NCBI GenBank assembly: GCA_030673425.1
Contig: DAOVJB010000027.1
Location: 1-11,203, forward strand
Direction of reading: 5' to 3'
Source: Elusimicrobiota bacterium
Lineage (GTDB): Bacteria > CAYTYR01 > UBA6262 > DAOVJB01
DNA: 11,203 bases
Shown here: one piece after another, positions 1 to 7,655 of the stretch
How the letters are laid out: every line of letters begins with the position of its first letter
How positions within the stretch are numbered: position 1 is the stretch's first letter
Position numbers and translations under genes: made by a program
Notes under the pieces: generated by a model
What the model was told of the DNA's origin: nothing
What the model saw: only the letters and a program-made list of their open reading frames with translations
Databases searched by the model: none

Positions 1-92
1 ATAATGGTACAATCAAAATTATGTCTAAAGGTGAGGAAAAAGGAACAACTGTTATTGTAAAATTACCAAAAGGAGGAGATAAAAATGCATGA
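1..92 (+). CDS. Sensor histidine kinase, C-terminal end only (partial)
   Basis: Reading from base 3, an open frame of 29 codons ends at the TGA at 90-92; the gene begins upstream of the window. The visible residues include NGTIKIMSKGEEKGTT followed by VIVKLPKGG. This is the usual end of a HATPase_c domain: the last strand pair with a GTT/GST turn (G2 box) and a terminal hydrophobic-x-LP strand. The kinase would autophosphorylate and pass phosphate to a receiver. The stop overlaps the start of the next gene, a receiver, by 8 nt, the usual arrangement of a kinase and partner regulator. Sensor domains and the phospho-accepting histidine are outside the window. Only 29 residues are visible, so the call rests on this motif and on the neighbour. 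Confidence 0.72.
   Translation, partial: NGTIKIMSKGEEKGTTVIVKLPKGGDKNA
71..78 (+). promoter_or_regulatory. Ribosome binding site for the first receiver gene
   Basis: AGGAGGAG is a near-perfect Shine-Dalgarno sequence 6 nt before the ATG at 85. It lies inside the last codons of the upstream kinase gene, so the two genes are translated from one message. It fixes the receiver start at 85. Confidence 0.8.
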
Positions 93-468
93 TGTAAAAG
101 GGAAGTTGAGAAAGATTCTAATTGTAGAGGATGATAGCGATATGCAGGAAATCTACAGGGATATATTTAGGGATGAAAGTAATTATGAGATTGAGCTTGA
201 GTCTGATCCATTGGACGGATTAAAGAAAACAAAACAAAAAGCATATGACCTCATAATTTTAGACATTATTATGGATCCTATTCCCGGCGATTCATTTTTT
301 GTTTACCTGAGGGATGAAGACAAGATTAAACATATTCCTATACTTGTAGTAAGTATTTTGGGTGAGGATTCATTAGAGCTGTTAAAAAGGTTAGGACAGA
401 CTGATTTTCTTAAAAAGCCGATTAAAAAAGAAGAATTAATGAAAAAGATTAATAAAATTCTATCATAA
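85..468 (+). CDS. Single-domain response regulator (receiver only), phosphorylatable
   Basis: The 127-residue protein is one receiver (CheY-like) domain with no output domain. The acidic pocket is E15-D16 (ILIVEDD), the phospho-acceptor is D60 (DLIILD), the switch serine is S90, and the conserved lysine is K111 in KKP. All catalytic positions are therefore present. Such proteins act in the cytoplasm as phospho-relays or by binding a target protein. Overlap with the kinase tail by 8 nt makes that kinase the likely phosphate donor (inference). With no DNA-binding domain, it probably does not control transcription directly. A run of Lys residues near the C-terminus (KKPIKKEELMKK) follows the active site and is ordinary for the family. 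The start is fixed by the strong ribosome binding site at 71-78. Confidence 0.9.
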   Translation: MHDVKGKLRKILIVEDDSDMQEIYRDIFRDESNYEIELESDPLDGLKKTKQKAYDLIILDIIMDPIPGDSFFVYLRDEDKIKHIPILVVSILGEDSLELLKRLGQTDFLKKPIKKEELMKKINKILS

Positions 469-485
469 GATTGTGGGGGTAAAAG

Positions 486-1886
486 ATGAGCGGTATTTTT
501 GGGATAGTTTCTAAGGAAGATTGTACTAAGGTTTTATTCTACGGAACGGATTATCATTCACATCTTGGTACCGAATATGGCGGGATGGCAGTTCTGGGAG
601 ATAAATTTAATCGCCATATACGCGACATAAGCCAGAGCCAGTTTAAGTCAAAGTTCTATGAAGATTATAAACATATGGATGGGAACAAAGGTATTGGTGT
701 TATCAGCGATTTTGATGAACAGCCCATTTATCTTAATTCCAAATTCGGTCCGTTTTGCATAGTTAGTGCAGGTCTTTTGGAAAATAAAGAAGAACTTACC
801 TCATCTCTTTTAAGTAAAGGAATATCATTCAGTGAAGTAAGTAAAGGTGGGGTTAATGTTACAGAACTTATAGCCAAATTGATAAATCAGGGGAAGAATA
901 TAATAGACGGAATAGAGAAAATGTTTGGATTAATAGATGGCTCCTGTTCACTGTTATTACTCCATAAAGACGGAATTTATGCTGCCAGGGACAGGTGTGG
1001 ATATACACCGCTTGTAGTTGGAAAAGGACATGATGCGTGGGCGGTTAGTTCTGAAAGCACTGCTTTTGCAAATCTTGAGTTAGAAGTTGTCAAATACATT
1101 GCTCCTGGTGAAATAATCCTCATAAACGAGAAGGGTTTGGTTGAGAAAAGAGCAGGTGGAAAGACAAATCAAATCTGTGCATTCTTATGGATATATACGG
1201 GCTTCCCTGCTTCAAGTTATGAAGGAGTAAATGTAGAGGTTGTAAGAGAGAAATGCGGTAGATGTTTGGCAAGAAAGGACAAGGATATAGACGTAGATAT
1301 TGTTTCAGGAGTACCTGATTCAGGGATTGCTCATGCTATAGGATATGCTATGGAGTCCGGTAAGCCCTATAGAAGACCCCTTGTTAAATATACACCTGGT
1401 TATGGGAGAAGCTATACACCTCCTTCTCAGCAGACTCGCGATTTAATAGCCAGGCTTAAACTTATTCCGATTAAAGAAATAGTAGAAGGTAACAGAATAG
1501 TAGTCTGTGAGGACTCCATAGTAAGGGGGACTCAGCTTAAAAACTTTACAGTAAACAAACTCCGGGATTGCGGAGCAAAGGAGGTCCATGTAAGACCTGC
1601 ATGTCCTCCCTTAATGTTTCCATGCAAATTTTGTCTTTCTACGCGCAGTACAGATGAACTCGTTGCACGCAGGGCAATTAAGGCTTTGGAAGGTAAAGAC
1701 ATAGAGGACATTGCAGAGTATCTAAATCCTGATTCTGAAAAATATAAAAAGATGATAGAGTGGATTAGACGTGACCTGGGAGTGACTACTTTAAGATATC
1801 AGACTATTGATGATATGGTAGAAGCCATAGGCCTGCCAAGAGAAAAACTGTGTCTGTATTGCTGGAATGGAAAACATCCAGAATGA
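486..1886 (+). CDS. PurF-like amidophosphoribosyltransferase paralogue with degenerate glutaminase domain
   Basis: The 466-residue protein aligns by eye over its length with PurF, which makes phosphoribosylamine from PRPP and glutamine. The phosphoribosyltransferase half looks intact: PRPP loop [12 protein letters not shown] at 339-350, a flexible-loop segment [13 protein letters not shown] at 306-318, and four cysteines (C231, C380, C456, C459) at the positions that bind the 4Fe-4S cluster in Bacillus PurF. The N-terminal glutaminase half keeps the fold signature but not the chemistry. The nucleophile Cys after Met is Ser2, HRGQ is HLGT at 26-29, the GHVRYPT block is reduced to GVISDF at 71-76, HNG is SAG at 94-96, and the aspartate of the SDSE motif is lost (NVTE, 124-127). 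It probably does not hydrolyse glutamine. It may use ammonia, another amine, or act as a regulator (inference). I recall similar PurF-like proteins in other anaerobes but cannot verify this here. No other purine gene is nearby. Translation appears to use the weak GGGGGT site at 475-480. Confidence 0.85.
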   Translation: MSGIFGIVSKEDCTKVLFYGTDYHSHLGTEYGGMAVLGDKFNRHIRDISQSQFKSKFYEDYKHMDGNKGIGVISDFDEQPIYLNSKFGPFCIVSAGLLENKEELTSSLLSKGISFSEVSKGGVNVTELIAKLINQGKNIIDGIEKMFGLIDGSCSLLLLHKDGIYAARDRCGYTPLVVGKGHDAWAVSSESTAFANLELEVVKYIAPGEIILINEKGLVEKRAGGKTNQICAFLWIYTGFPASSYEGVNVEVVREKCGRCLARKDKDIDVDIVSGVPDSGIAHAIGYAMESGKPYRRPLVKYTPGYGRSYTPPSQQTRDLIARLKLIPIKEIVEGNRIVVCEDSIVRGTQLKNFTVNKLRDCGAKEVHVRPACPPLMFPCKFCLSTRSTDELVARRAIKALEGKDIEDIAEYLNPDSEKYKKMIEWIRRDLGVTTLRYQTIDDMVEAIGLPREKLCLYCWNGKHPE

Positions 1887-3562
1887 AGATACGAAAACAA
1901 AAGATAAGAATTGCATACTTTTCTATGGAAATAGGACTTGATTCCAGAATACCCACCTACAGTGGGGGGTTGGGGATTTTAGCCGGGGATACCATAAAAT
2001 CTTGTGCTGACTTAAACGTACCAGTGATTGCAGTAACTCTTCTTTACAGAAAGGGCTACTTTTATCAGAAAATAGATGAACAGGGACAGCAACAGGAATT
2101 GCCTTATGAATGGAATCCCAGAAAATTCTTAAAACTCCTGCCCAGGAAAGTGACTGTAACAATAGAGGGAAGAACTGTTTCTATACAAGCCTGGCAATAC
2201 AGGGTATCCGGTATAGATGGATATTCTGTTCCTGTTATTTTGCTGGATACAGATGTCCCCGGGAATAGCGAGTATGACCGTAATTTAAGCTATTATCTTT
2301 ACGGAGGAGATGAAAAATATAGACTTGCACAGGAAATCATCTTAGGTATCGGCGGTGTTAGAATGCTGAAGGAGTTAGGGTATCATCGTATTAACAGATA
2401 CCATATGAATGAAGGACATGCAAGTTTATTGACACTTGAGCTTTTGCGTGACAGGAAACGGCAGGAGGAACCCATATGGGATGTTGATGGGGTGCGGAGA
2501 ATGTGTGTATTTACAACACATACGCCTGTAGCTGCAGGACATGACCAGTTTTCTTATGACTTAGTTACACAAGTATTAGCTGAATTTATTCCTGTAGATT
2601 TCTTAAAGCAACTTGGCGGGGAAGATAGATTAAATATGACACTTCTTGCGTTAAATCTAAGTCATTACATAAACGGGGTTGCTAAACAGCATGGCAAAGT
2701 TTCTCAGAAGATGTTTCCCGCTTATGATATTAATTCGATAACAAACGGGGTCCATTCATCTACCTGGGTATGTGATAGTTTTAAGGGGTTATATGATAAG
2801 TATATTCCCGGGTGGAAAAATGACCCGTTTAGCCTGCGATATGCCTTGCGTATTCCAAAAGAGGAAGTATGGAATACTCACCAGGAAGCAAAAAAATTAC
2901 TTATAGATTATGTAAATGAGAAAACAAATGCTGGTATGGATTATGAAACACTTACGATTGGTTTTGCCCGCAGGACAACTGCCTATAAAAGAGCAGATTT
3001 ACTCTTTTTTGATACAGGCAGATTGATAAATATCGCACAAAATGTCGGAAAAATTCAGTTAATTTTTTCTGGTAAGGCGCATCCTAAGGATTCACCAGGC
3101 AAAGAATTAATAAAAAAAATAATTACTACATCAGGACAAATAAAAGATAATATTAAAATAGTTTATCTTGAAGATTACAATATTGAATTAGCTAAAATGC
3201 TTATCTCCGGGGTTGACTTATGGCTTAATACTCCCAGAAAACCCCGGGAAGCTTCAGGAACCTCTGGTATGAAAGCATCTCATAACGGGGTTGCAAGCTT
3301 AAGTATTTTAGATGGATGGTGGATTGAGGGTTGTATAGAGGGGCTTACCGGATGGGCAATTGATTCGGTTCTGGACACAGAGAGTATTGACGAAAAAGAT
3401 GCGCATTCCCTGTACGAGAAATTGGAATTGGTAATTATACCTACCTTTTATAAGCATCGTGAGATGTGGATTGATATAATGCGCCATTCAATAGCTATTA
3501 ATGGTTCTTTCTTTAATACCCATCGTATGGTGCAGCAGTATGTATTACATGCATATTTATGA
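1883..3562 (+). CDS. Alpha-glucan (glycogen/maltodextrin) phosphorylase, short form, GT35
   Basis: The enzyme cuts alpha-1,4-glucan with phosphate to give alpha-glucose-1-phosphate, using pyridoxal phosphate. From the ATG at 1883 it is 559 residues. Visible family signatures are [10 protein letters not shown] at 10-19, [10 protein letters not shown] at 27-36, HMNEGHA at 174-180, [10 protein letters not shown] at 211-220, NGVHSSTW at 288-295, [10 protein letters not shown] at 361-370, and the cofactor segment [10 protein letters not shown] at 456-465 with Lys464 as the expected Schiff-base residue. GTSGMKA instead of the animal/E. coli GTGNMKF places it in the divergent alpha-glucan phosphorylase subfamily (TIGR02094 type), many members of which are about 850 residues because of an extra N-terminal domain; this one starts at the catalytic core. 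The chosen start overlaps the previous stop as ATGA, implying translational coupling. A GTG at 1850 would add 11 residues that resemble nothing in the family. Animal-type allosteric regions are absent. Confidence 0.9.
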   Translation: MKIRKQKIRIAYFSMEIGLDSRIPTYSGGLGILAGDTIKSCADLNVPVIAVTLLYRKGYFYQKIDEQGQQQELPYEWNPRKFLKLLPRKVTVTIEGRTVSIQAWQYRVSGIDGYSVPVILLDTDVPGNSEYDRNLSYYLYGGDEKYRLAQEIILGIGGVRMLKELGYHRINRYHMNEGHASLLTLELLRDRKRQEEPIWDVDGVRRMCVFTTHTPVAAGHDQFSYDLVTQVLAEFIPVDFLKQLGGEDRLNMTLLALNLSHYINGVAKQHGKVSQKMFPAYDINSITNGVHSSTWVCDSFKGLYDKYIPGWKNDPFSLRYALRIPKEEVWNTHQEAKKLLIDYVNEKTNAGMDYETLTIGFARRTTAYKRADLLFFDTGRLINIAQNVGKIQLIFSGKAHPKDSPGKELIKKIITTSGQIKDNIKIVYLEDYNIELAKMLISGVDLWLNTPRKPREASGTSGMKASHNGVASLSILDGWWIEGCIEGLTGWAIDSVLDTESIDEKDAHSLYEKLELVIIPTFYKHREMWIDIMRHSIAINGSFFNTHRMVQQYVLHAYL

Positions 3563-3583
3563 GACATTATAAATTTGGATAAA

Positions 3584-3588
3584 AAGGA
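3584..3588 (+). promoter_or_regulatory. Ribosome binding site upstream of the beta-PGM/OtsB fusion
   Basis: AAGGA lies 3 nt before the ATG at 3592 and 6 nt before the immediately following ATG at 3595. The spacing favours 3595 (protein MSKYSF...), although the two starts differ by only one methionine. Confidence 0.5.
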
Positions 3589-3591
3589 AAA

Positions 3592-5190
3592 ATGATGAGC
3601 AAATATTCTTTTGACTCCGTTATTTTTGATTTAGACGGTGTCATTACCCAGACAGCCCGTTTTCATGCAGGGGCATGGAAAGCGACCTTTGATGAATATA
3701 TGCGTATGAGGGAAAAAAGGGATAAAGAGCCTTTCCGTGAATTCACGCATGATGGTGATTATCTGCCGTACGTAGATGGGAAGCCGCGTTATAAAGGGGT
3801 CAAGAGTTTCCTGGAATCCCGCGGTATTAATATACCGTTCGGTGATCCTTCCGATCCACCTGATAAAGAGACTGCCTGCGGGCTTGGAAACAGGAAGAAT
3901 GCAATGTTTAATGAAGTCCTGAGGAAAGAAGGAGCAGATGTTTATTCTTCAAGTATTGAGCTTATAAAAGTCTTGAGGGAATCAGGTATTCGTGTGGGGC
4001 TTGCCTCATCCTCAAAGAACTGTAAAACCATACTTGAATCAGCAGGTATTGAAGAATTATTCGAGACGAGAGTTGACGGTGTGGTCTCTGTTGAGATGGG
4101 ACTTAAAGGAAAACCGGAAGGTGATATATTTGTTACAGCTGCACATAACATAGGCACAATTCCTCCAAACTCTGTTGTAGTTGAAGATGCCACCTCTGGT
4201 GTTCAGGCAGGGAGAAACGGTGGTTTTGGATTGGTGTTAGGTGTAGCAAGAAAGAATAATGAAACAGAACTTCTTGAAAACGGTGCGGACATCGTAGTTA
4301 CTGATTTAGCTGATATAGATATTGAACAGATAGAAGAATGGTTTCACAAAAAGCCAAAAGACCTTTTTAAATCATGGGATAAAGTTGAACAGCTACTGCC
4401 AGGTAAAGGCAAAGTAATCATTAATCCCTGTTATAATAGAAGTGCGGGTTCTGCTCTTTTTAGCAGAAAAAAACTTCTCTTTTTCCTTGATTATGACGGT
4501 ACACTTACCCCGATTGTAGAACGTCCGGAGCTTGCCGTTATGTCAACAGAGATGAGGGATGTTGTAAAGGAGCTTTCAGAAAAACATATAGTAGCTATCG
4601 TAAGCGGAAGGATGAGGGAAGATGTCCAAAAGCTTGTAGCTATAGACGGGCTTCTTTATGCAGGGAGCCACGGATTTGATATTATGGGTAGCGGATTGTC
4701 CCTGGTAGAACCAAGAGTCAGGGAAATTATACCTGTAGTTTCAGAAGTAATAGAATACCTTAAGAAAGAGATTGGTAATATATCCGGTGCATTGATCGAG
4801 GAAAAGAAATTCAGCGTAGCTGTACATTACCGGCTTGTTGACCAGGAATATATTCCGGAAATTAAAAATGTAGTTAATGATATTATCAAAAAACATAATA
4901 AGCTTCGTTTAATGAGCGGCAAAAAAGTATTTGAGATATTACCCAACATTGATTGGGATAAGGGAAAAGCCATAAGATGGATAATGGATGCTCTTAAAAT
5001 ATCATGGAGTGAGGCATCTGTGATATATATAGGGGATGACGTTACGGATGAAGATGCGTTTAGAGCCCTACGCACAAGAGGAACAGCTATTCTTGTTGCA
5101 GATAAAGCTAAAGAATCAACAGCTGATTTTCAATTGTCTTCGCCGGATGAGGTAAAAAAGTTATTTGAGAAAGTCATAAGTTCTTCTTAA
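3592..5190 (+). CDS. Bifunctional beta-phosphoglucomutase-like / trehalose-6-phosphate phosphatase (two HAD domains)
   Basis: The 532-residue protein has two HAD-superfamily domains. Residues about 6-250 resemble beta-phosphoglucomutase: FDLDGVIT with nucleophile D13 and acid/base D15, ASSSKNCK at 138-145, Lys174 in GKPEGDIF, and EDATSG at 198-203. The cap carries YVDGKPRYKGV at 60-70, a block I associate with the actinobacterial Rv3400/Rv2006 group. Residues about 290-530 are a trehalose phosphatase: DYDGTLTPI at 300-308 (D300 nucleophile, D302), VSGR at 337-340, GSHGF at 358-362, DKGKA at 456-460, and GDDVTDED at 481-488. Both active sites look complete. Expected activities are beta-glucose-1-phosphate to glucose-6-phosphate, and trehalose-6-phosphate to trehalose. 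The next gene encodes a GH65 protein, so the two genes together match the domain order of mycobacterial OtsB1. No trehalose-6-phosphate synthase is in the window. The substrate of the first domain is inferred from family and context. Confidence 0.9.
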   Translation: MMSKYSFDSVIFDLDGVITQTARFHAGAWKATFDEYMRMREKRDKEPFREFTHDGDYLPYVDGKPRYKGVKSFLESRGINIPFGDPSDPPDKETACGLGNRKNAMFNEVLRKEGADVYSSSIELIKVLRESGIRVGLASSSKNCKTILESAGIEELFETRVDGVVSVEMGLKGKPEGDIFVTAAHNIGTIPPNSVVVEDATSGVQAGRNGGFGLVLGVARKNNETELLENGADIVVTDLADIDIEQIEEWFHKKPKDLFKSWDKVEQLLPGKGKVIINPCYNRSAGSALFSRKKLLFFLDYDGTLTPIVERPELAVMSTEMRDVVKELSEKHIVAIVSGRMREDVQKLVAIDGLLYAGSHGFDIMGSGLSLVEPRVREIIPVVSEVIEYLKKEIGNISGALIEEKKFSVAVHYRLVDQEYIPEIKNVVNDIIKKHNKLRLMSGKKVFEILPNIDWDKGKAIRWIMDALKISWSEASVIYIGDDVTDEDAFRALRTRGTAILVADKAKESTADFQLSSPDEVKKLFEKVISSS

Positions 5191-5200
5191 GAATTAAGAA
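5184..5200. repeat. AT-rich inverted repeat at the OtsB/GH65 junction
   Basis: TTCTTAA (5184-5190) and TTAAGAA (5194-5200) form a perfect 7-bp stem with a GAA loop. It covers the stop codon of the phosphatase gene and ends next to the GH65 ribosome site. Only one G-C pair is present and no T-run follows, so it is not a terminator; it could be chance. Confidence 0.3.
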
Positions 5201-5212
5201 AGGAAACTGACT

Positions 5213-7627
5213 ATGTCTTCCTGGAAAATAACCTACGATTGGTTCAGACCTGTACAGGAAAACTTAAGAGAAGCCCTTTGTACCCTGGGTAACGGTTATT
5301 TCGCAACAAGAGGAGCCGCAACTGAATCTCTGGCATCAAGGATTCACTATCCGGGGACATACATTGCCGGTGTTTACAACAAATTGCCGACCCATATCGC
5401 AGGCAGGACGGTATTTAATGAAGATATGGTAAACTGTCCTAACTGGCTGTTCCTGACCTTCAGGATGGGAAGAGGGGAATGGATTGATCCCTTAACCAGT
5501 AAAGTCCTTTCCTACCACCAGGAACTCGATATAAGAAGAGGTGTTTTTACCAGGAAAATCAGCTTCAGGGATTCCGAAGGACACAAGGTTACGATTAAGG
5601 AACAAAGAATCGTCCATATGGCAGACCCCCATCGCGCAGCGATCAAATATACAATTATTCCTGAGAACTATGAAGGATGGATAGTAGTGAGGTCCGCACT
5701 TGACGGGACAGTCAAAAATTCAGGTGTGGCCAGATACAGACGGCTTAATGCTAATCATCTTAACCCCTCATCACTTGGAAGTTTTGATAAAAACGGAATA
5801 TATCTATCAATGAAAACCACCCAGTCAGAAATTGAGATTTCCGAGGCAGCCAGAGTCCGTATATTCACAGGCGGTAAGGAAATAAAAGCTGTAAACAGGA
5901 TCCTGAAAAAAGAAAAAAAATTCATCTGTCAGGAATTCGAACTATTTGTTCATAAAAGACAACATTATGATATAGAGAAAATCGTTTCAATCTATACCTC
6001 AAGAGATAAAAATATCAAGGGCCCACTTGCATTTGCTATGGCGTCGCTAAAAACCTCCCCTGGTTTTGATACGCTTCTTGCTTCCCATGAACAAGCCTGG
6101 GATGATTTATGGAAGAAGTTTGATATTGAAATTGAAGGGGATTCTTTTTCACAAAAAGTATTGAGACTCCACACCTTCCATCTTCTTCAAACCGCATCAG
6201 TTCACAACAGAATGATTGACGCGGGACTCCCTGCAAGGGGATTGCATGGCGAGGCCTACCGTGGTCATATATTCTGGGATGAACTATTTGCGATGTCTTT
6301 CTTTAACCTGCGTGCTCCGGAGGTATCAAGAGCATTGCTTTTATACAGATACAGGCGTCTTTCCAGAGCCAGGAAGTATGCTAAGAAGAGTGGGTATAAA
6401 GGTGCTATGTTCCCGTGGCAGAGTGGTTCTACAGGGGAAGAAGAGACTCAAACCATCCACTTAAACCCGATATCAGGTAAATGGGGTCCGGATTACAGCC
6501 ACAACCAGAGGCATGTTTCGTTCGCCATCGCTTATAACGTCTGGCAGTACTGGAGAGATACGGGAGATATAGATTTTTTAACGGATTATGGTGCCGAGAT
6601 TATACTCTCTATTGCGCAGTTTGGGGCGAGTCTGGCAGAATATGACCGCAATGACAACAAATACCACACCGAAGGAATTATGGGGCCGGATGAATTTCAC
6701 GAAAGGTTCCCGGGAGCGGCAGATTCGGGGTTTAAAGATAACGCCTATACTAATTTACTGATTGTATGGACACTTCTTAAGGCCCGCGAGATTCTGACAA
6801 TTTTACCACACTTCCACAAGACTTATCTTATTAAAAAACTGCACCTGGACAAAAAAGAACTGTTTCGCTGGAAAGAGATCACTCAGAGGATGAACATCAT
6901 TTTTAATGATGACGGCATTATCAGTCAGTTTGATGGCTACTTCAGCCTCCAGGAGTTGGACTGGGAAGCATACAGAGCGAAGTATGGTAATATTAGACGT
7001 ATGGACCGAATACTAAAGGCTGAAGGAAAATCACCCAATGAATACAAGGTTGCAAAACAAGCTGATACCCTTATGATATTTTATCTTCTTTCCCTGTATG
7101 AAGTGAGGGATTTACTTAATAGACTCGGATACAGATTTGATAAGGATATGCTAAACAAAAACTATGAATATTATATTGACAGAACATCCCATGGGTCCAC
7201 ATTAAGTGAAGTCGTTCACTGCTATATAGCGCGCTTACTTGGTAGGGCGGTAGAATCATGGGAGTGGTTTTCAGGAATTCTTAAATCAGACATTTATGAT
7301 ACCCAGGTAGGAACAACACCTGAAGGTATTCACGTGGGCATAATGGGAGGCTCACTTGATATTGTAATGAGAGCTTTTGCGGGAGTAAATATATTTGATG
7401 ATAAAATCAGGATTAATCCAAGACTTCCAAGACATTGGCGGAGTATCAAATTGAATTTCTGCTATAAAGGGAACAGTATATCTTTAAACGTGACAAAACA
7501 TGAAATTACAATTCTAATTCAAGGACCGAAATCAAAACCATTTACGGTTCCTATTGAGATATATGGCAAGGCGCATTATCTTCTGTTCGGAAAAGAATAC
7601 AATATATCTCTAAAAAAAAGGCAATAG
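5213..7627 (+). CDS. GH65 glycoside phosphorylase/hydrolase, probably acting on trehalose
   Basis: The 804-residue protein has the GH65 plan: an N-terminal beta-sandwich (about 1-270), a linker, an (alpha/alpha)6 barrel (about 310-730) and a small C-terminal beta domain. The general acid is expected to be E494 in GPDEFHERF. Other barrel signatures are GHIFWDELFA at 351-360, KQADT at 615-619, TSHGSTLS at 658-665 (the phosphate-binding loop of GH65 phosphorylases), and GTTPEGIHVG at 700-709. Members cleave trehalose, kojibiose, nigerose or maltose with phosphate, releasing beta-glucose-1-phosphate; a few are hydrolases. The SHGSTLS and GTTPEGIH wording is closest, in my memory, to the mycobacterial Rv2006/Rv3401 group, reported to include a phosphate-dependent trehalase. 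The upstream gene supplies both trehalose phosphatase and beta-phosphoglucomutase-like activities, which supports trehalose phosphorolysis (inference). No signal peptide is visible, so it is cytoplasmic. The ribosome site AAAGGA at 5199-5204 sits 8 nt before the ATG. Confidence 0.88.
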   Translation: MSSWKITYDWFRPVQENLREALCTLGNGYFATRGAATESLASRIHYPGTYIAGVYNKLPTHIAGRTVFNEDMVNCPNWLFLTFRMGRGEWIDPLTSKVLSYHQELDIRRGVFTRKISFRDSEGHKVTIKEQRIVHMADPHRAAIKYTIIPENYEGWIVVRSALDGTVKNSGVARYRRLNANHLNPSSLGSFDKNGIYLSMKTTQSEIEISEAARVRIFTGGKEIKAVNRILKKEKKFICQEFELFVHKRQHYDIEKIVSIYTSRDKNIKGPLAFAMASLKTSPGFDTLLASHEQAWDDLWKKFDIEIEGDSFSQKVLRLHTFHLLQTASVHNRMIDAGLPARGLHGEAYRGHIFWDELFAMSFFNLRAPEVSRALLLYRYRRLSRARKYAKKSGYKGAMFPWQSGSTGEEETQTIHLNPISGKWGPDYSHNQRHVSFAIAYNVWQYWRDTGDIDFLTDYGAEIILSIAQFGASLAEYDRNDNKYHTEGIMGPDEFHERFPGAADSGFKDNAYTNLLIVWTLLKAREILTILPHFHKTYLIKKLHLDKKELFRWKEITQRMNIIFNDDGIISQFDGYFSLQELDWEAYRAKYGNIRRMDRILKAEGKSPNEYKVAKQADTLMIFYLLSLYEVRDLLNRLGYRFDKDMLNKNYEYYIDRTSHGSTLSEVVHCYIARLLGRAVESWEWFSGILKSDIYDTQVGTTPEGIHVGIMGGSLDIVMRAFAGVNIFDDKIRINPRLPRHWRSIKLNFCYKGNSISLNVTKHEITILIQGPKSKPFTVPIEIYGKAHYLLFGKEYNISLKKRQ

Positions 7628-7638
7628 GATTATTGCCT
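7619..7638. other. Perfect 8-bp stem-loop over the GH65 stop codon
   Basis: AGGCAATA (7619-7626) and TATTGCCT (7631-7638) pair perfectly around a GGAT loop. The stop codon of the GH65 gene (7625-7627) lies in the stem and loop. A run of eight A residues (7612-7619) precedes it on the + strand. Read on the - strand this becomes a stem followed by a T-run, the layout of an intrinsic terminator, but no - strand gene is supported here. On the + strand it cannot terminate by this mechanism and leaves the next ribosome site (7641-7646) free. Confidence 0.55.
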
Positions 7639-7640
7639 AA

Positions 7641-7646
7641 GGGGGA
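7641..7646 (+). promoter_or_regulatory. Ribosome binding site for the second receiver gene
   Basis: GGGGGA lies 9 nt before the ATG at 7656. A TTG at 7647 directly follows the site and would be too close, so 7656 is preferred. The GGGGG core resembles the GGGGGT site before the PurF-like gene. Confidence 0.6.
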
Positions 7647-7655
7647 TTGTTAAAA

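Noticed and set aside
1850-1882. GTG start at 1850 giving an 11-residue longer phosphorylase
   Set aside because: The extra residues lie within the PurF-like C-terminus, which encodes the conserved LCLYCWNGK cluster ligands, and they do not match the GT35 family. The ATGA overlap at 1883 is the more natural start.
3555-3574. ATTTAT/ATAAAT inverted repeat across the phosphorylase stop codon
   Set aside because: All A-T, six base pairs with an eight-base loop, and no T-run; expected by chance in AT-rich DNA.
6216-6464. 82-codon + strand frame inside the GH65 gene
   Set aside because: It is out of frame with the conserved GH65 barrel and shows no domain or ribosome site.
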